From: Candidatus Saccharimonadota bacterium
GTDB taxonomy: Bacteria > Patescibacteriota > Saccharimonadia > Saccharimonadales > Saccharimonadaceae
Direction: 5' to 3'
Assembly: GCA_017540545.1 (NCBI GenBank)
Contig: JAFYAV010000002.1
Location: 62,001-126,000, forward strand
Length of the DNA: 64,000 nt
Positions within the stretch are counted from its first letter, which is position 1, and each line of letters starts with the position of its first letter. Below the pieces are notes generated by a model. That model searched no databases, was not told the origin of the DNA, and worked only from the letters and a program-made list of their open reading frames with translations. Made by a program: the position numbers and the translations under genes. This document shows, in pieces, positions 59,045 through 64,000 of this stretch.

Positions 59045-60340
59045 ATGAAAAAATACAATACGTCGCCGCTTTCAGGCATGCAAGAACTCCTACCAACCGA
59101 GCAGGCCGTTTTTGACCAGCTCAAGCAAAATATTAGCGACGTATATCATCATTACGGTTTCCTCAGTATCGAAACGCCCATTATCGAACGAACCGACATC
59201 TTATTCGCCAAAGCTGGCGGCGATACCGAGAAACAAATTTACATGGTTAGCAAAACTGCCGAATCTGCTGACTCTGCCGACCAGGCACTTCGCTTCGACC
59301 ACACCGTACCACTCGCACGCTATGTTGTTGAGCATAATAATGATTTGGTGTTCCCGTTCCAAGTCACCCAAATCAACCGCAACTTCCGCGGCGAACGCGC
59401 TCAGCGTGGCCGCTTTCGCGAGTTTTATCAATGCGACGCAGACATTATCGGTCGCGAAAAACTCCCTATCGCATACGACGCAAAAGTTATCGCTTGCATC
59501 TACGATGCGCTCAAGACATTCAAGCTGCCCAAAATGCTCATTCGCATCAGTAATCGCAAGGTCCTAGCCGGCTTTCTCGAGTCGCTAAAACTTTCAGACA
59601 AAACTACCGAAATTTCCAACATTATCGACCACGCCGAGAAAGTTCCGCTCGAAAAGAGCAGAGAAGCACTTGCCGAAATCGACCTCAACCAAGATCAAAT
59701 CGATAAAATTATCGCCTTCATGTTCACGCGCGGCGACTATACCGAAATCGAGGAGAAGCTTCACGATATTATGGGCGATCTTGCTCCAATCTCCGAGGGT
59801 CTCGCCGAGCTCAAAGAAGTTTTCGACATTCTTAATATCAAGAAGACCGGTAATTGCATCATTGATTTTATGATTATCCGCGGCCTCGATTACTATACTG
59901 GAACTGTATTCGAAATCATGCTCGAAGATCACCGCGAAATTGGTAGTATTTCTGGCGGCGGCCGCTACGAAAATCTAGCCAGCAACTTCACTGAAATGAA
60001 ATTTCCAGGCGTTGGCGGCTCAATCGGCCTTACTCGCCTTTTCTTCGTTTTGCGCGAATACAACCTCATTAACCTCGAAGCAGCTCAGCCAATCGATTAT
60101 ATTATTCTACCAATCAGCAAAAACGAATATGAAGCTAGCTTCGAACTAGCCGAGCGCTTACGCGAACAGGGCAAAACCGTCGACATCGATCTTTCCGATC
60201 GCAAACTCGGCGACAAATTCAATCGCGCCAGCAAAATCTCCGGCTACGCCATCGCCATTGGCAACGACGAAGTACTCAGCGGCAACTATCGAGCAAAGAA
60301 TCTCAAAACTGGCGAGCAAACACCGCTTATGCTACCATAA
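59045..60340 (+). CDS. hisS: Histidine--tRNA ligase
   Basis: Charges tRNA-His. 431 residues, typical. SGMQELLPTEQAVFDQLKQN at the start, class II motif 1 around GFLSIETPIIERTDI, motif 2 RGRFREFYQCDADIIG, the HisRS-specific RGLDYYTGTVFEI, motif 3 GVGGSIGLTRLFF, and an anticodon-binding domain at the C-terminus (about 340-431). Leaderless start. It ends 5 nt before the 60346 gene. Confidence 0.97.
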   Translation: MKKYNTSPLSGMQELLPTEQAVFDQLKQNISDVYHHYGFLSIETPIIERTDILFAKAGGDTEKQIYMVSKTAESADSADQALRFDHTVPLARYVVEHNNDLVFPFQVTQINRNFRGERAQRGRFREFYQCDADIIGREKLPIAYDAKVIACIYDALKTFKLPKMLIRISNRKVLAGFLESLKLSDKTTEISNIIDHAEKVPLEKSREALAEIDLNQDQIDKIIAFMFTRGDYTEIEEKLHDIMGDLAPISEGLAELKEVFDILNIKKTGNCIIDFMIIRGLDYYTGTVFEIMLEDHREIGSISGGGRYENLASNFTEMKFPGVGGSIGLTRLFFVLREYNLINLEAAQPIDYIILPISKNEYEASFELAERLREQGKTVDIDLSDRKLGDKFNRASKISGYAIAIGNDEVLSGNYRAKNLKTGEQTPLMLP

Positions 60341-60345
60341 TAGCT

Positions 60346-62778
60346 ATGGATAATAGCTCTAGCCTTCAACCCATCAATCAGCCAACACCTGAAACAAACA
60401 TTTTCAACGAACCAATCTCGACACCGAATTCTACACCGACCACACCCACGACAGCTACAGCTAAAAAATCCCACAAAGGCACAATCATTATCGTCATTAT
60501 CGTTGCCATCATCTTCATCGCTGGTATTGTAGCGCTAATCATTTTGCTTCCAAAACTATTCGGTCAGAACGAACAAATCGACGACAATATCAGCGTCGCT
60601 GAACCCGCCAAAGAAACTCTAGATGTTTACGATAATCTAGCCATCGACTACAAAAGCGGGGGCATTGATATTGCAGAATATTTCAAGCAACTCGTTTATC
60701 TCGAAATCGACAGCAGCAAAGCCGACAAAGGCTACCAAACCGAATACGACCATCCCGGCATCAGTCATCGCGACGAAATTCTGCGCATCATCGAAGAAAA
60801 TTCTAGCAAATTAGATAAAGATCTCGTCAAACAATACATCCTTACGTTAACTCAAAAAAGTTTCGTCTACGGCGCCGAAAACGAGACAACGTCAAGCGCC
60901 GACGACGTCATACTTGCCGACAGCGAAGAGGAAGAACGCTCATACAAAATGCATTATTTTGACCGCGCAAGACTATCCAAAAATAAGCATTTCATCATTT
61001 GGTATACCGAAAAAGGCGAAGATAAAGCCACTCAATCCCAAATCGACACTATCGACGATACGCTCGAAAATACCATTAGTGCATACGGTAATACTTTTGG
61101 CGAAAAATACCGTTTCGATCCCGAGATAACTACCGCAAGTCCACAATTAGCAAAAGGCGCAAACAAAATCCTTCGCGAGAACGGCATTCCAGAAAATACC
61201 TGGAAAAACACTATGAATGTTTATGTATATGACACAAAAAGCGAATCCGTGCTAGGATACTGGCTGGTCGGCAAAGCTAACACGGACAATATTATCCTGC
61301 GTTTCGTCGTTGATGCCGCAATGAAAGAAGATTATCTCACTCGACCATATATAGTTCTAAACAAACGACTCTTAAATAATACGGTCGATTTCAAACAAAT
61401 CGTAAGCCATGAACTTTTCCATCACTACCAATATAGCTATTGTATGGCTAAAACAAATGACGCCTGCCCAGACAGCCAAGATTTCTCATATTCGGAAATG
61501 GCCGCCAATTACGCCAGCGCCACGATTCATGGATACTCAAAAAATTCTTTCCTATCAAACTGGAGTAATATACATCGTGAAGAAATTCACAATGGCCTTC
61601 TAAATATAATTAGCGGCGACTTAACTGGGTATGGTAGTTTTCCATACCTAGCAGCCTATACAAAATATGGCTCAAATCAAACCGTCATGGCTGCTCATTC
61701 GCGTTCAAATCCACTCGCATACCTCGAAGAAAAGGCCGGCACATCCAATATGCAAAAAATCGCCGCCGCAAGCGCGTACTACACTATCTCAAATAGTTAC
61801 GACGGCGTAAATGCTAGCAGTGACGAGTCAGTTCAGCCAGTTATTAACGAGTTCGAACTTGAAGGCGAAGCTACAATTTCGCTTGAGCCAGGCGCCATCA
61901 GCTTCTATAAACTCGACCAAAACGCCACTATCAAACTAAACAGCGCCAATGCAGTCTACGTTCTTATTGGCCAAAAAGGAAATAGTTACCAAAAAATTAA
62001 CGAATATTACGACTCCAGCCAAAGCGTCCAAACTGAAGAATGCGCCAAAAACCACGACACATGCTATCTGGCCGTCGCAAACCCATCCCTCACCAGCGCA
62101 ACGACCATCGAAGCCGACTATGACAATCTCGACAATAACGGCAAGATTTTCCGTACGCGCTACCAAAACTACAAGACCAAAATTGTTCTCAATTTGAGCA
62201 TGAACGGGATTGACGCCAGTACTACCGCCGAAGGCGTTGTTGATGAGTTGCATCAGCGCCAACACCTCAATCAAAAAGTAAACGCCGGCATTGGCGGCGT
62301 CTCCATGGATTGCGAACTCTATACCGACTTTTACCACGGCGTCTCTTATATGTCGCGGCCAAAGCTCGGATTCGAAGGCATAACTGGTCTCGACATTCCG
62401 TCCAACACGATGCCCGAATGGACGAAGAGCGAAGACGTAAGCGCGCAAACTAACCTCGGCATTCTTGCGCAAAAGCTCGAAAAAGGCGACAACGTCGAGA
62501 AGATTGACGACGCTCACTATAAGCTCACAATTAGTGCCGCCGACCTAAAAAGCTATATGTCCATGAGTGGCGACAGCACAAGCAAAATCTCCCTCCCTAA
62601 AGATGGCATACCGGCCGAAATTAGCGTCGAAAACGGCTATATTACCAACGCCAAATATGATTTCAGCGGTATTGCTGGCATCGATAAATTCACAGCCAAC
62701 GTATCCTTCTCCGACTACAACAAAAACGAATCCGTGTATATTCCGCTCAGCGTCGTTCGTAACGCGAAAACAGAATAA
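60346..62778 (+). CDS. Membrane-anchored HExxH metallopeptidase-like protein, 810 aa
   Basis: A cytosolic Pro/Thr-rich start (1-42), a membrane helix (about 45-70, IIIVIIVAIIFIAGIVALII), then a large outer region. KQIVSHELFHHYQYSYC places HELFH at residues 355-359, and SYSEMAANYASATIH about 25-35 residues later gives a Glu in the place expected for a gluzincin third ligand. The C-terminal third (about 500-810) is beta-rich, with a segment from about 615 resembling a lipid-binding LolA/LppX-like sheet (weak). A surface protease acting on host or envelope proteins is plausible. The family is not recognised. Only 5 nt separate it from hisS. Confidence 0.65.
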   Translation: MDNSSSLQPINQPTPETNIFNEPISTPNSTPTTPTTATAKKSHKGTIIIVIIVAIIFIAGIVALIILLPKLFGQNEQIDDNISVAEPAKETLDVYDNLAIDYKSGGIDIAEYFKQLVYLEIDSSKADKGYQTEYDHPGISHRDEILRIIEENSSKLDKDLVKQYILTLTQKSFVYGAENETTSSADDVILADSEEEERSYKMHYFDRARLSKNKHFIIWYTEKGEDKATQSQIDTIDDTLENTISAYGNTFGEKYRFDPEITTASPQLAKGANKILRENGIPENTWKNTMNVYVYDTKSESVLGYWLVGKANTDNIILRFVVDAAMKEDYLTRPYIVLNKRLLNNTVDFKQIVSHELFHHYQYSYCMAKTNDACPDSQDFSYSEMAANYASATIHGYSKNSFLSNWSNIHREEIHNGLLNIISGDLTGYGSFPYLAAYTKYGSNQTVMAAHSRSNPLAYLEEKAGTSNMQKIAAASAYYTISNSYDGVNASSDESVQPVINEFELEGEATISLEPGAISFYKLDQNATIKLNSANAVYVLIGQKGNSYQKINEYYDSSQSVQTEECAKNHDTCYLAVANPSLTSATTIEADYDNLDNNGKIFRTRYQNYKTKIVLNLSMNGIDASTTAEGVVDELHQRQHLNQKVNAGIGGVSMDCELYTDFYHGVSYMSRPKLGFEGITGLDIPSNTMPEWTKSEDVSAQTNLGILAQKLEKGDNVEKIDDAHYKLTISAADLKSYMSMSGDSTSKISLPKDGIPAEISVENGYITNAKYDFSGIAGIDKFTANVSFSDYNKNESVYIPLSVVRNAKTE

Positions 62779-62829
62779 ATACGCATTTTCTCCCCATTGA
62801 TGTTAAACTAATTATCAAAAGGAGGAATT

Positions 62830-63417
62830 GTGGCAGAATTATTTTTCAGGTACGGCGCGATGGGTTGCGGCAAAACGATGCAACTTCTACAGGTCGCCTT
62901 CAACTACGAAGAGCGTGGCCAAAAAGTCTGCGTCATGAAACCGGCAACTGACACTAAAAACGGCACAAAACTACTAACACGCATCGGTCCGGAACGCGAA
63001 ACTAACTATTGTTTCGACCGCCGCGCCAATCTATATAACTATATACGAAAAAATTATTCAGATGCCGCCTGCATCCTAGTCGACGAAGCGCAATTTTTGA
63101 CGCCCAAACAAGCCGACCAGCTAATGCAGGTGGCAGTCAGGCTAGATATTCCAGTCATTTGCTACGGTCTCCGCCTAAACTTCCGCCAAGAAGACGGCGG
63201 CTTCGAGGGTTCCACGCGCCTACTCCAAATCGCCCATCGCATCGACGAAATTAAAACTATCTGCGATTGCGGCCGAAAAGCCACGCTGAACACTCGCTGG
63301 CTCAACGGCAAACTCGTAACCGACGGCCCCGATATCCTAATCGATGATGGTACCACCAAAATCGAGTATCGCGCCATCTGTGCAAACTGTTATTTCAAAT
63401 ACAAAGAGGAGAAGTAG
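62830..63417 (+). CDS. tdk: Thymidine kinase
   Basis: Phosphorylates thymidine to dTMP, a salvage step fitting an organism with little de novo nucleotide synthesis. 195 residues of the TK1 family: P-loop RYGAMGCGKTMQLLQVAF, DEAQFL (Walker B), CYGLRLNFRQEDGGFEGS (lasso region), and the structural zinc pairs CDCG and CANC. Starts at GTG 62830 with AAAGGAGG 6 nt upstream. tmk follows after 1 nt, so TMP made here feeds the next enzyme. Confidence 0.95.
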   Translation: MAELFFRYGAMGCGKTMQLLQVAFNYEERGQKVCVMKPATDTKNGTKLLTRIGPERETNYCFDRRANLYNYIRKNYSDAACILVDEAQFLTPKQADQLMQVAVRLDIPVICYGLRLNFRQEDGGFEGSTRLLQIAHRIDEIKTICDCGRKATLNTRWLNGKLVTDGPDILIDDGTTKIEYRAICANCYFKYKEEK

Positions 63418-63418
63418 T

Positions 63419-64000
63419 ATGTATTTCGTCATTGAGGGGCAAGACGCCACCGGCAAAGACACTCAAGCCGCCAAGCTCGCTGATTATTTCCGCGCTCAAG
63501 GGAAAAACGTTGTTCACTATGCCGAATCTGGCACTGCGTCTACGAACGAATTCGTTAAAACCATCGCTGAATTAAACTATGGCAGCAAAAACGACATCGA
63601 CAAACGCACCCGCGCATTGTTGTACATCGTCAATCGCTATGAACAGTTCAAAAAATATGCGGAGCCCGCACTCAAAAAAGACGATGTCGTCATCATCACG
63701 CGCTATTGGTTTTCGACTTACGTTTATGAAGGCTACGGCACCGGCGTTAGTCGCACACTTATTAAACGTCTGCACAAAATGATCATGCCGGAACGATATT
63801 TTCAACCCGACAAAATCGTAATTTTAACCCTCTCAGATGAAGAGCGCCAAAAACGCCTGATTTCCCAAGGCAAACGCTCCAAAGAATTCTTCAAGTCCCA
63901 ACAGGCCATCTATGGTAAGAAAATTAACGACGCCTACCTCAAAGTCGCCGAAGAATTTGATATACCGACCCTAGATACTTCCGGCACACCAGACGAAGTT
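63419..64000 (+). CDS. tmk: Thymidylate kinase (truncated by window end)
   Basis: Phosphorylates dTMP to dTDP. The first 194 residues are present, and the C-terminus lies beyond the window. EGQDATGKDTQAAKLADYF is the P-loop (family G-x-D-G-x-G-K-S/T, here with Asp after Lys), TRYWFSTYVYEGYG is the D-R-Y/F substrate region with Thr for Asp, and LTLSDEERQKRLISQGKR is the Lid/Arg segment. It differs enough from E. coli Tmk to suggest a related deoxynucleoside-monophosphate kinase as an alternative, but the pairing with tdk favours tmk. AGAGGAG is 6-8 nt upstream. Confidence 0.85.
   Translation, partial: MYFVIEGQDATGKDTQAAKLADYFRAQGKNVVHYAESGTASTNEFVKTIAELNYGSKNDIDKRTRALLYIVNRYEQFKKYAEPALKKDDVVIITRYWFSTYVYEGYGTGVSRTLIKRLHKMIMPERYFQPDKIVILTLSDEERQKRLISQGKRSKEFFKSQQAIYGKKINDAYLKVAEEFDIPTLDTSGTPDEV

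Noticed and set aside
1-64000. UGA recoding (code 25) as in Gracilibacteria/Absconditabacteria
   Set aside because: Several core genes (trpS, dehydratase, GH97 neighbours) end in TGA at the expected length, often overlapping the next start, so the standard bacterial code is used.

Overview
The window looks like a chromosomal segment of a Patescibacteria/CPR bacterium, most likely Saccharibacteria (TM7). This is inferred from several signs. There are three VirB2/TrbC-like 'T4SS pilin' paralogues of the kind common in that phylum. DnaX, HolB and RecR are pared down. TGA is an ordinary stop, which argues against the UGA-recoding Gracilibacteria/Absconditabacteria. Many genes lack a 5' leader: a TATAAT-like -10 box sits only 6-7 nt before the start codon. 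No database search was possible, so the phylum call is an inference. Genes are tightly packed, often with 1-14 nt overlaps.

Layout. 1-4.9 kb: a partial gene, an unknown minus-strand gene behind a compact structured leader, an S51-type peptidase, a zinc-ribbon membrane protein, tRNA-Ala, trpS (with a possible leader peptide) and a CmpB-like membrane protein. 4.9-7.8 kb: an RluA-type pseudouridine synthase, a minimal delta' clamp-loader subunit, a stand-alone T4SS pilin, a TPR protein, tRNA-Thr and tRNA-Tyr, with a 90-bp duplication that includes the tRNA-Tyr 3' end. 8.3-14 kb: the most striking locus. Two tandem genes each fuse a T4SS-pilin module to two Ig-like (Big_2) domains and a predicted NlpC/P60-like cysteine hydrolase domain, and each is followed by a paralogous small membrane-anchored partner. 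14-16.9 kb: a minus-strand set of three anchored or lipoproteins built from a repeated domain of about 125 residues.

17-38.5 kb: a surface-polysaccharide region. It holds a nucleotide-sugar dehydratase, aminotransferase, priming phosphoglycosyltransferase, ATP-grasp/HAD fusion, glycosyltransferases, a GT2-Wzy fusion, a flippase, an acetyltransferase, galE and ugd, then a second flippase and an LCP transferase. The core (about 20.9-28.8 kb) is visibly more AT-rich and uses AGA/ATA codons, unlike its flanks, so it was probably acquired. A phosphoesterase and an apparently dead archaemetzincin are inserted within the region. 38.5-43.9 kb: a GH97 alpha-glucosidase/galactosidase-type enzyme, membrane proteins, a DUF2974-type hydrolase and rlmH. 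43.9-45.1 kb: the L10 leader with rplJ-rplL. 45-51.2 kb: membrane and surface proteins of unknown role, including an 844-residue Gly/His- and Pro/Ser-repeat protein. 51.3-64 kb: dnaX, dnaB, a GT39-like protein, ybaB, recR, glyA, tRNA-Phe, a Gly-rich small protein, hisS, a membrane-anchored HExxH protease, tdk and the start of tmk.

Two styles of expression signal coexist. Most housekeeping genes are leaderless. A minority of accessory genes have near-consensus sigma70 promoters (17-bp spacer), a strong Shine-Dalgarno sequence and often a GC-rich terminator, and these are mainly the unrecognised or apparently imported ones.
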